DNA of 10,278 bases from an uncultured Chromatiaceae bacterium (GTDB lineage: Bacteria; Pseudomonadota; Gammaproteobacteria; Enterobacterales; Alteromonadaceae), in the NCBI GenBank assembly GCA_946482325.1, contig CAMLRA010000148.1:1-10278 (forward strand), in the 5' to 3' direction. Position numbers and translations under genes: made by a program. The notes below the pieces were generated by a model. That model was not told where the DNA came from. It worked only from the letters and a program-made list of their open reading frames with translations, and did not search any database. Shown here piece by piece: positions 1-5,750 of the stretch. Position 1 is the stretch's first letter. Each line of letters begins with the position of its first letter.

Positions 1-114
1 CTGCATCATGTACCTATTGTGGCTGCCGACCAAAAACTCTGTGGTGTGGTCACGCAATCGGACCTGATGGCGGCACTGGTTCACCAAACGTTAGCCCATC
101 AAAGGCTGGCTTAA
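1..114 (+). CDS. C-terminal end of a CBS-domain protein (5' truncated)
   Basis: An open frame enters from the left edge and encodes 37 residues ending in TAA at 112-114. The peptide contains HHVPIVAADQKLCGVVTQSD followed by LMAAL, the usual last strand and helix of a CBS domain (hxVPVVD...lvGivTxxDl). CBS pairs bind adenine nucleotides and regulate transporters, channels or enzymes. The rest of the protein is outside the window, so its type is unknown. One possibility is an HPP-family membrane protein with C-terminal CBS repeats, a family linked to nitrite transport in cyanobacteria. That would fit the locus but rests only on context. The stop is 113 bp before the porin start, with no clear terminator between, so co-transcription with the porin is possible. 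Confidence is good for a CBS domain and low for anything more specific. Confidence 0.72.
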   Translation: MHHVPIVAADQKLCGVVTQSDLMAALVHQTLAHQRLA

Positions 115-227
115 GAAAATACGGGTTACCTACTAATGGTTATCTAACTGTTTCTATTGGTATTTTTCACATAAAGCAGCGCTTACGCCTTACAATGGAC
201 GCAGCGAACCGCATGAGGAAAACCAAG

Positions 228-1424
228 ATGAAACGCGCGTTATGGCTGGCCACTCTGGCCATCGGCTCTTTGGCCACCAACACAGCTGCCGCTGCGGCAA
301 CCAATCCATTCTGGCAAGATTCTACCGTCAAATGGAACTTCCGTTATCGCCTCGAACAAGTGCAACCTGATGGCCAGCCCGAGGATGCTTTAGCCTCGAC
401 ATTGCGCAGCCGACTCACAGTCAATACTGGCAAATGGACATTGGCTGCCAATCAAAGTATCAGTGCGTTGATTGAAGCAGATCATGTCGCTGTGATCGGT
501 GGCGAGACTTACAACAATACAGTAAATGGTTTTAGCAGATACGCCACAATTGCAGATCCGGACGGCCTGGATTTAAATCAGGCGGCTCTGTTATTTAAAG
601 CGGGTGATGCAAGTCAGATTACGCTTGGCCGGCAGCGTCTGAACTTCGGCGACCAGCGTTTTATTGGCAGTGTTGGTTGGCGGCAGAATGAACAGACCTT
701 TGATGGGATCAGACTAGTACAGAGCTTCGGCAGTGCAGTGCAACTCGATCTTGCCAGTTTACATAATGCCAACCGGGTGTTTGGCCCGGATGGTCCGAAT
801 GCCGATCTACATGGGCGCTTTAATTTGGCGCAAGCCAATTGGACAGTAAAACCGGAACATGTGCTGCAAGGCTACTTGTATGATCTCGATTTTGACAACC
901 TGGTGGCTCGTTCCAGCAGCACGCGCGGATTGGATTACAAAGGTGCGGCCCAAGGTTTCAAATGGCAGATAGCACATGCAAATCAACAAGATGCCCACCA
1001 AGCCACCACCAATTACAATGTTGACTATCACCGGATGGAATTGAGTTATCCCATCAGTAAAGTCACAGTCAAAGGGATTGTAGAGCGCTTAGGTTCTGAC
1101 GGTAAAGTGGCATTCCAAACGCCATTCGCTACTTTGCATGCCTTTAACGGTTTTGCTGATTTGTTTTTGACAACGCCAGCCAATGGCTTACGAGAGCAAG
1201 CTGTACAGCTGGCTTTCCCATTAATGAAAACAAAAGCAACTTTGTCCTGGCACCGTTTCAACAGTGACTATGACGATATTCATTACGGCAATGAAGTCGA
1301 TGCGACGCTGGCCTATGAAGTGAACCCACAATGGCAAGTGTTGGGTAAAGTCGCTTTTTATCAGGCAGATAAATTTCAGGCAGATACTCGTAAATTATGG
1401 TTGATGGTGACTTATCAGCCGTAA
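228..1424 (+). CDS. Outer-membrane beta-barrel, alginate-export/porin family
   Basis: A 398-residue secreted protein. ATG 228 was chosen over ATG 195 because GAGGAA (215-220) sits at ribosome-binding distance before it and it gives a clean signal peptide: MKR, a hydrophobic stretch, then an Ala-rich cleavage region near residues 18-25. The mature part has alternating polar and hydrophobic strands as in a beta-barrel. Features typical of proteins annotated as alginate export family are visible: FRYRLEQVQPDG near the start, DALASTLRSRL, then GRQR and the block GSVGWRQNEQTFD at about residues 147-159. It is clearly paralogous to the protein at 5751-7016, which has the same block. The last residues are WLMVTYQP, lacking the terminal aromatic residue usual for barrels. 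The substrate is unknown; alginate is only the family name, and the nitrite-assimilation context suggests a small anion or nitrogen compound. Two terminators follow it. Confidence 0.85.
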   Translation: MKRALWLATLAIGSLATNTAAAAATNPFWQDSTVKWNFRYRLEQVQPDGQPEDALASTLRSRLTVNTGKWTLAANQSISALIEADHVAVIGGETYNNTVNGFSRYATIADPDGLDLNQAALLFKAGDASQITLGRQRLNFGDQRFIGSVGWRQNEQTFDGIRLVQSFGSAVQLDLASLHNANRVFGPDGPNADLHGRFNLAQANWTVKPEHVLQGYLYDLDFDNLVARSSSTRGLDYKGAAQGFKWQIAHANQQDAHQATTNYNVDYHRMELSYPISKVTVKGIVERLGSDGKVAFQTPFATLHAFNGFADLFLTTPANGLREQAVQLAFPLMKTKATLSWHRFNSDYDDIHYGNEVDATLAYEVNPQWQVLGKVAFYQADKFQADTRKLWLMVTYQP

Positions 1425-1444
1425 CACTCTTTAACTCACTCGGC

Positions 1445-1468
1445 CCGACAACTCCACGTCGGTTTTTT
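1445..1468 (+). terminator. Intrinsic terminator after the first porin
   Basis: The arms CCGAC (1445-1449) and GTCGG (1458-1462) form a 5-bp stem with an 8-nt loop, directly followed by six T (1463-1468). It begins 20 nt after the porin stop codon and reads in the porin direction. The short stem makes it moderate in strength. A second hairpin follows immediately. Confidence 0.7.
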
Positions 1469-1470
1469 GC

Positions 1471-1503
1471 AGCGCCATTTCAGCTTGATTTGGCGCTCTT
1501 TTT
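1471..1503 (+). terminator. Second, stacked terminator overlapping the nasR 3' end
   Basis: AGCGCCA (1471-1477) pairs perfectly with TGGCGCT (1491-1497) across a 13-nt loop, followed by C and five T (1499-1503). It reads on the plus strand behind the first terminator and lies partly inside the last codons and stop of nasR on the other strand. The minus-strand copy has no T-run after the stem, so it seems to protect nasR from read-through rather than end the nasR transcript. Confidence 0.65.
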
Positions 1504-2727
1504 ATTGCGAATTGCAAACTTTTCTACGACCTGCTCAGCCACTTCCGCTAGTGTTTCCTGCCTATCCATGGCCAGTTTTTGTAATTGGTGATGCGCTTGT
1601 TGCTCAGTCAGCTGATGCTGGTCGATTAACAACAGTTTTGCTCTTTGAATAATTTTTAGTTCTTGTACCGCAATCCTCGCATTACATAACTCTGCCTCAA
1701 TACTTGAGATGTAGTGTGACTGCTCCCGCAACAAGTGCAGCAGTGAAGCTTGTTCCGGATACTTTGAAGCAGTTGGAAAGAGAGGCGGTACTTCATCAGC
1801 AACAATTCCGGCCGGTTCAGACCGATGATGTTGTAGTAAACGCTGTTCTTTATCGTAGGTTTGTCTCGAGTTGGTCAGTTGCTGTTCCAGGTTCGCTTTG
1901 ACCGGCTCTAACATACTGTGTAACACATCAATGCGTTGAGTGGCACTTTGATACCACAGCTCTGCTAATGCTGGCGAAGCCTGTGAGTGAAGACACAGGC
2001 CAAGCATCAGCTGTTTCAGTTCAGCATACTGTTGGTCAGTACCTTGCTCAAAGTAGGGCCGATACTGCAGACAACTTCCGGTATCGATTGCCGGCCAAAG
2101 TGCCTGTAAAGCATCGTGTTGAGACTGCCCCAGTACTTGCAGTCGCTCTGCCAGCTCTGCACCAGCCGCTTTACCAGAAAATGCAATGACTCCCCAGGCA
2201 CGTTCCTGTCCCGCATACTCTTTGGCTTGTAATAGATAGATCAGGCTAAGCACCGACCTGCTGACCTGCGCAGAAACCGACAGTCCTGCCGCTTCAATCA
2301 CCACATCAAGCCAAAGACGGATCAATACTGAGTACTGCTCACAGGGTGTCTGACTGACCTCCTGCTGCAACTGGTAGCGCTGTACAGATTTTCTGATCTC
2401 CGCTAAGTCAAAACTACTTTGCAACGCCAATGCAATCGAAGTTTGCAATCGTGCCGCACTGATGTAGCCCGACGACATAATGTTTTGTATCACCCGAGCT
2501 GTACTTTCAAGAGCCTGCTCCACTAATTTGGCCTGATCATTCAGCTGGATCTGGAATGAGGTCTGTGGTGTATACATCACCAAATTGCTGAGTCCACGCT
2601 CGCGTTGCAGGTGGTGAACGACATCGCCGATTTGAGTCACTAACTCAATCAGCGCATGGAGCTGCCGCAACGCAACCAAATCTTGCTGCTTTGCTGCCAA
2701 CAATAAACGAAGCACTAATGGGTCCAT
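1480..2727 (-). CDS. nasR: NasR-type nitrate/nitrite-responsive antiterminator (NIT + ANTAR)
   Basis: A 415-residue protein. Residues about 20-290 are a largely helical NIT sensor domain carrying the family landmarks HHLQRERGLSNL (39-49) and KEYAGQERAWG (169-179), whose arginines match the type that binds nitrate or nitrite. A linker rich in Gln and Glu leads to an ANTAR domain at about 343-403, with the pattern ELKIIQRAKLLLIDQHQLTE, AHHQLQKLAMDRQ and EVAEQVV. In Klebsiella NasR the ligand switches the ANTAR domain so that it binds the leader RNA of the nitrate-assimilation operon and prevents termination. A matching leader lies just upstream of the divergent FNT gene. The start ATG at 2727 has only a weak ribosome-binding site, suggesting low expression. 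No terminator was seen for its own transcript. The basic tail NKKSAKSS is encoded where the opposing terminator lies. Confidence 0.93.
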   Translation of the reverse strand: MDPLVLRLLLAAKQQDLVALRQLHALIELVTQIGDVVHHLQRERGLSNLVMYTPQTSFQIQLNDQAKLVEQALESTARVIQNIMSSGYISAARLQTSIALALQSSFDLAEIRKSVQRYQLQQEVSQTPCEQYSVLIRLWLDVVIEAAGLSVSAQVSRSVLSLIYLLQAKEYAGQERAWGVIAFSGKAAGAELAERLQVLGQSQHDALQALWPAIDTGSCLQYRPYFEQGTDQQYAELKQLMLGLCLHSQASPALAELWYQSATQRIDVLHSMLEPVKANLEQQLTNSRQTYDKEQRLLQHHRSEPAGIVADEVPPLFPTASKYPEQASLLHLLREQSHYISSIEAELCNARIAVQELKIIQRAKLLLIDQHQLTEQQAHHQLQKLAMDRQETLAEVAEQVVEKFAIRNKKSAKSS

Positions 2728-2749
2728 TGGAACTCAGCATCTATTTCAA

Positions 2750-2777
2750 GGAACTTTGCTATCGCAAATGCTGTTCC
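2750..2777. repeat. Imperfect inverted repeat just upstream of nasR
   Basis: Two nested pairs of arms are present: GGAAC (2750-2754) with GTTCC (2773-2777), and TTTGC (2755-2759) with GCAAA (2764-2768) around TATC. A 4-base insertion TGCT (2769-2772) breaks the symmetry on one side. It lies 23-50 bp before the nasR start codon, so it could be a DNA operator or a hairpin in the nasR 5' leader. No convincing -35/-10 pair for nasR was found around it. Confidence 0.45.
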
Positions 2778-2866
2778 AACATAGCAAGTGCAAGCCTATG
2801 CCACTGATTTATATAGCGTATATTGCCAATAGGCATTCAGTACGCGAACACTTAAAAATTCAGACG

Positions 2867-2883
2867 TGCGCTATGCCTGTGCA
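2867..2883. promoter_or_regulatory. Candidate NtrC-binding site, distal
   Basis: The 17-bp sequence TGCGCTATGCCTGTGCA resembles the NtrC (NRI) palindrome TGCAC-N7-GTGCA, with both half-sites kept apart from one changed base (TGCGC for TGCAC). Its centre at 2875 is about 128 bp before the predicted sigma-54 transcription start, a normal distance for an enhancer. The site was recognised by eye against the remembered consensus. Confidence 0.55.
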
Positions 2884-2888
2884 ACCCC

Positions 2889-2905
2889 TGCACTGATATG
2901 GCGCA
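2889..2905. promoter_or_regulatory. Candidate NtrC-binding site, proximal
   Basis: TGCACTGATATGGCGCA is close to the 17-bp NtrC consensus TGCACTANNNTGGTGCA, with one half-site exact (TGCAC) and one base off in the other (GCGCA). Its centre at 2897 is 22 bp from that of the distal site, about two helical turns, which puts both on the same face of the DNA. That is typical of cooperating NtrC dimers. It lies about 106 bp upstream of the predicted start. Confidence 0.62.
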
Positions 2906-2977
2906 CCGTTAAGACTATGCAGGACACACTAAAAATCTTTTTCTATAGATATGAAAGACTTAACTATCTAGCAAATA

Positions 2978-2993
2978 TGGCATCTGAAATGCA
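2978..2993 (+). promoter_or_regulatory. Sigma-54 (RpoN) -24/-12 promoter for the FNT-kinase unit
   Basis: TGGCATCTGAAATGCA matches the -24/-12 consensus TGGCACGNNNNTTGCA, with the invariant GG and GC dinucleotides separated by exactly 10 nt. It differs only at the C and G after TGGCA and at the first T of TTGC. Transcription would start near 3003, leaving a leader of about 105 nt before the FNT start codon. The tandem NtrC-like sites upstream and the NasR-type leader downstream strongly support it. Klebsiella nasF has the same combination of sigma-54/NtrC initiation and NasR antitermination. Confidence 0.75.
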
Positions 2994-3003
2994 TTAAATA
3001 GAA

Positions 3004-3051
3004 GGCGGAATAACCGCAGCAATTATCACAGAATATTGGACAAAGGCGTCC
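3004..3051 (+). promoter_or_regulatory. Candidate NasR/ANTAR target: two-hairpin leader RNA
   Basis: ANTAR proteins recognise paired hairpins with six-base loops that have A at position 1 and G at position 4; the second hairpin overlaps the terminator. Here the downstream hairpin fits exactly: GGAC (3038-3041), loop AAAGGC (3042-3047, A1 and G4 present), GTCC (3048-3051). Its loop end and 3' arm use bases of the terminator's 5' arm (3046-3053), so the two folds exclude each other. The upstream candidate, GCGG (3005-3008), AATAA, CCGC (3014-3017), sits at the predicted RNA 5' end but has a 5-base loop without the G, so it deviates from the rule. nasR is transcribed divergently next to this leader. 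Confidence 0.7.
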
Positions 3052-3082
3052 GCTCCTCATCAGAGGGCGGACGCTTTTTTTT
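3046..3082 (+). terminator. Strong leader terminator (attenuator) before the FNT gene
   Basis: GCGTCCGC (3046-3053) pairs perfectly with GCGGACGC (3067-3074). With one bulged T (3054) the stem extends through CCTC (3055-3058) and GAGG (3063-3066), closing on a 4-base loop. That gives about 12 bp, mostly G-C, followed by eight T (3075-3082). It ends 25 nt before the FNT start codon, after the predicted promoter and before any gene, so it is placed to attenuate the unit rather than to end an upstream gene. nasR, the only neighbour on that side, runs the other way. Confidence 0.9.
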
Positions 3083-3107
3083 GTACACAGCACAAAAAGG
3101 AAAAACT

Positions 3108-3956
3108 ATGGCTTATCTCATTCCCGCTGAGTTTGTCACCAAAATGGTCGACGCTGGCGAATCAAAGATTTTTATGTCAACCCGGGATACTTTGATCCGT
3201 GCCTTCATGGCAGGGGCTATTCTGGCGCTGGCAGCAGTGTTTGCCGTGACCGTCTCTGTACAAACCGGGTCACCGTTGGCTGGCGCTATGTTGTTTCCGG
3301 TTGGTTTTATCATGTTGTATTTAATGGGTTTTGATTTGTTAACCGGTGTGTTTGTGTTAACACCTTTAGCATGGTTAGATAAACGCCCTGGCGTGACCAT
3401 CAGCGGTATTTTGCGAAACTGGGGATTAGTATTCTGTGGCAATTTCGCTGGTGCGTTAACGGTTGCGTTCATGATGGCCTTTGTATTCACGATGGGGTTT
3501 GATGCCCCGGCCGGTCCTGTCGGTGAAAAGCTGGCTGGCGTTGGTGAAGCCAGAACCGTGGGTTATGCCGCACATGGCGTTAGCGGATGGCTGACTATCT
3601 TTTTACGCGGCATGCTGTGTAACTGGATGGTATCGATGGGTGTCGTTGGCGCCATGATATCCACCAATGTCAGTGGCAAAGTGATCGCGATGTGGATGCC
3701 GATCATGCTGTTCTTTTATATGGTATTCGAGCATTCGGTCGTCAATATGTTTCTGTTTCCTTTTGCCTTGATGATGGGCGGCGATTTTTCCGTGATGGAC
3801 TATCTGCTGTGGAACGAGATCCCGACAGCACTGGGCAATCTGGTGGGTGGTTTGGCATTTACCGGTCTCACTTTGTATAGCACTCACTACAAAACGGCAC
3901 CGAAGCGGGATTTGTTGAACACCAGCAGTTACAGTACGAATAAAAAGGCCGCCTGA
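3108..3956 (+). CDS. Formate/nitrite transporter (FNT) family channel, probable nitrite uptake
   Basis: A 282-residue inner-membrane protein, close to the usual FNT length of about 270-290. ATG 3108 is preceded by AAAGGA at a good distance; a TTG at 3036 in the same frame lies inside the attenuator and is not credible. About six membrane helices are visible. FNT signatures are present: IRAFMAGAI near residues 30-38, FLRGMLCNWMV at 165-175, and FEHSVVNMF at 207-215 with the pore histidine at 209. Pentamers of this family pass formate, nitrite or hydrosulfide. Nitrite is inferred because the unit is controlled by a NasR-type leader and lies beside nirBD. The subfamily differs from E. coli NirC in the loop after helix 2 (VLTPLAWLDKRPG), so no symbol is given. 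The kinase-phosphatase gene starts 2 nt after its stop, implying one transcript and coupled translation. Confidence 0.92.
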   Translation: MAYLIPAEFVTKMVDAGESKIFMSTRDTLIRAFMAGAILALAAVFAVTVSVQTGSPLAGAMLFPVGFIMLYLMGFDLLTGVFVLTPLAWLDKRPGVTISGILRNWGLVFCGNFAGALTVAFMMAFVFTMGFDAPAGPVGEKLAGVGEARTVGYAAHGVSGWLTIFLRGMLCNWMVSMGVVGAMISTNVSGKVIAMWMPIMLFFYMVFEHSVVNMFLFPFALMMGGDFSVMDYLLWNEIPTALGNLVGGLAFTGLTLYSTHYKTAPKRDLLNTSSYSTNKKAA

Positions 3957-3958
3957 TA

Positions 3959-5665
3959 GTGGGTTTGCAATTAAATATCGGCCAGTACAGTACCGCTGGC
4001 CGTAAATCGATCAATCAGGACTTTATTGACTACAGCCTGCCTGCCAGAGCACTTTTGCAGGAAAAAGGTGCCGTATTGGCCATCGCAGATGGGATTGGCA
4101 GCAGTCAGGTCAGTCAGATCGCCAGTGAAACTACAGTGCGCAGTTTTATTCTGGATTATTTTGCGACCAATCCTGCCTGGTCAGTGCAGCATGCAGGTCA
4201 ACAGGTGTTGAAGGCCTGCCATCGTTGGCTCTATCAGCAAAACAGACATAGCAGCTACGGGCAGGATCCCGATAAAGGCTATTGCTGCGCCTTTTCGGCG
4301 GTGATTTTCCGGCAAAAACAGGCACATCTGTTTCATGTCGGAGATTGCCGGATCTATTTGTATCGGCAGTCAAGATTGTCACAGCTCACCCGTGACCAGC
4401 GTACCTGGCAAGCGAATCAACTATTGCTGAGCCAGGCCCTTGGCGCCCAACCCACTATTTTGCCTGACTATCAGCAACTCGATATCGCAGTTGACGACCT
4501 TTTTCTACTGGCATCCGATGGCTTTTTTGAGTTTATCGAGCAAAGTGAGTTAGCGGATGTGCTGGCTCAGGCGAATCAGGTTGAAGATCTCACGGAGATG
4601 GCCCGGCAACTTGCAGACATCGCGCTCGCCAATGGCAGCGATGATAATATTTCAGTGCAACTTGCCTTGGTCAGGCAGCTCCCTGTGGAGACCACCTTGC
4701 CAGGTGGCTCGCTAGAAGAGCTGCCACTACCGCCGCTTCTGCATGAAGGTAGTCAGTTTGATGGACTTACTGTTATACGGGTACTCAGCCAAAGTAACCG
4801 CAGTCATTTATATCTGGTTGAATTACCTGCCGGTCAACAAGCTGTGTTAAAAGCGCCGTCGCTCGAATTGGCGGCAGACGATGCCTATCTCGAGAGTCTG
4901 CTGCGTGAAGAATGGATCGCGAATCGGGTACATAGCCCCTATGTGCTTCGTGCGGCAAGCATTGAACATCATCGGACCGCCCTTTACAGCTTGTTTGAAT
5001 TCATTCCCGGTGAAACGTTACATCAATGGCGCTTACGACAACCTCAACCAGATCTTAATCAGGTGATTGATATCGTTGAACAAGCAGGCAAAGCTTTGCA
5101 GGCGCTACACCGCGCGGAGATCCTGCACCAGGACATACGGCCTGATAACGTGATGTTGGATCAACAAGGTCAGGTTAGAGTGATCGACTTTGGTGCTGCA
5201 CGACTTGCAGGTTTACAGGCAGATCATGAAGTCGCAGGTTTAATTCCGGGCACCGCGCTTTTTACCGCTCCTGAATATTTCACCGGCCAGGCCGGCAGTA
5301 CTCAATCTGATCTGTATTCATTAGCAGCGCTTTGCTATTACCTGCTTACTGGACAATCGCCCTATGGGCCGGACATTGCACGTTGTAAAAATCTGCCAGC
5401 TCAGCAAAAGCTCAGTTATAGGCCGATCATTGGTCAACATGCTGATTGGCCAGAATGGCTGGATCTTACTTTGCAAAAAGCATTGCAAGTTGATCCATTA
5501 AAACGCTATCAGCACCTTTCAGAATTTTTATATGACTTACGTCACCCGAATCCGGGGCTTTGGCGTGAGTTGACGCTACAAGTCGCCTACCCGGTACGAA
5601 TTTGGCAAACGATCTGTTATCTGCAAACATTGCTCATTCTCTGGCTATTGTTGGTTGTGAACTAA
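3959..5665 (+). CDS. PP2C phosphatase-Ser/Thr kinase fusion with C-terminal membrane anchor
   Basis: A 568-residue protein starting with GTG 2 nt after the FNT stop, so probably translationally coupled. Residues about 7-237 are a PP2C-type phosphatase with its metal ligands in place: SINQD (D21), AIADGIG (D44), HVGDCR, LLASDG (D187) and GSDDN (D229). Residues about 268-530 are a protein kinase: VLKAP (lysine 298), EEW (helix C glutamate 317/318), HQDIRPDN (catalytic D392, N397), IDFG (D410), APE (438) and SDLYSLA. Two departures are visible: the nucleotide loop VLSQSNRSHLYLV has no glycines, and the HRD motif reads HQD. Residues about 551-567 are a single hydrophobic helix, so the enzyme is likely tail-anchored with both domains in the cytoplasm. 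A similar gene lies between nirB and nasA in Pseudomonas aeruginosa (recalled as PA1782), so the link to nitrogen assimilation is not unique. The substrate is unknown. Confidence 0.9.
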   Translation: MGLQLNIGQYSTAGRKSINQDFIDYSLPARALLQEKGAVLAIADGIGSSQVSQIASETTVRSFILDYFATNPAWSVQHAGQQVLKACHRWLYQQNRHSSYGQDPDKGYCCAFSAVIFRQKQAHLFHVGDCRIYLYRQSRLSQLTRDQRTWQANQLLLSQALGAQPTILPDYQQLDIAVDDLFLLASDGFFEFIEQSELADVLAQANQVEDLTEMARQLADIALANGSDDNISVQLALVRQLPVETTLPGGSLEELPLPPLLHEGSQFDGLTVIRVLSQSNRSHLYLVELPAGQQAVLKAPSLELAADDAYLESLLREEWIANRVHSPYVLRAASIEHHRTALYSLFEFIPGETLHQWRLRQPQPDLNQVIDIVEQAGKALQALHRAEILHQDIRPDNVMLDQQGQVRVIDFGAARLAGLQADHEVAGLIPGTALFTAPEYFTGQAGSTQSDLYSLAALCYYLLTGQSPYGPDIARCKNLPAQQKLSYRPIIGQHADWPEWLDLTLQKALQVDPLKRYQHLSEFLYDLRHPNPGLWRELTLQVAYPVRIWQTICYLQTLLILWLLLVVN

Positions 5666-5675
5666 TTTAGCGACT

Positions 5676-5703
5676 GGGACGCATGCTTGTTACACCGCGT
5701 CCC
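5676..5703. terminator. Hairpin between convergent genes, possible bidirectional terminator
   Basis: GGGACGC (5676-5682) and GCGTCCC (5697-5703) make a 7-bp G-C-rich stem with a 14-nt loop. It lies in the 85-bp gap between the converging kinase-phosphatase and second porin genes. Neither strand has a proper T-run after the stem: TTCC follows on the plus strand and AGTC on the minus. Termination would therefore be weak, or the hairpin may protect RNA 3' ends. Confidence 0.45.
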
Positions 5704-5750
5704 TTCCGCTTACCTTTGACAACACGGGCATTCATTGAGCCATTGATTTG

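Noticed and set aside
195..227. Upstream ATG 195 for the first porin
   Set aside because: It adds 11 polar residues before the signal peptide and has no clear ribosome-binding site, while ATG 228 has GAGGAA at the right distance.
2824..2835. Short inverted repeat TGCC-AATA-GGCA in the nasR-FNT intergenic region
   Set aside because: A 4-bp arm is expected by chance in a region of this size and it matches no consensus I can name.
2778..2850. Sigma-70 promoter for nasR (TATATAAAT with TTGGCA upstream on the minus strand)
   Set aside because: The AT-rich -10-like element and the TTGGCA are only about 8-10 nt apart, and no -35 at 16-18 nt was found, so no promoter is called.
3036..3107. In-frame extension of the FNT gene from TTG 3036
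   Set aside because: It would translate through the attenuator stem and T-run, has no ribosome-binding site, and adds residues unlike any FNT N-terminus. ATG 3108 has a good AAAGGA.
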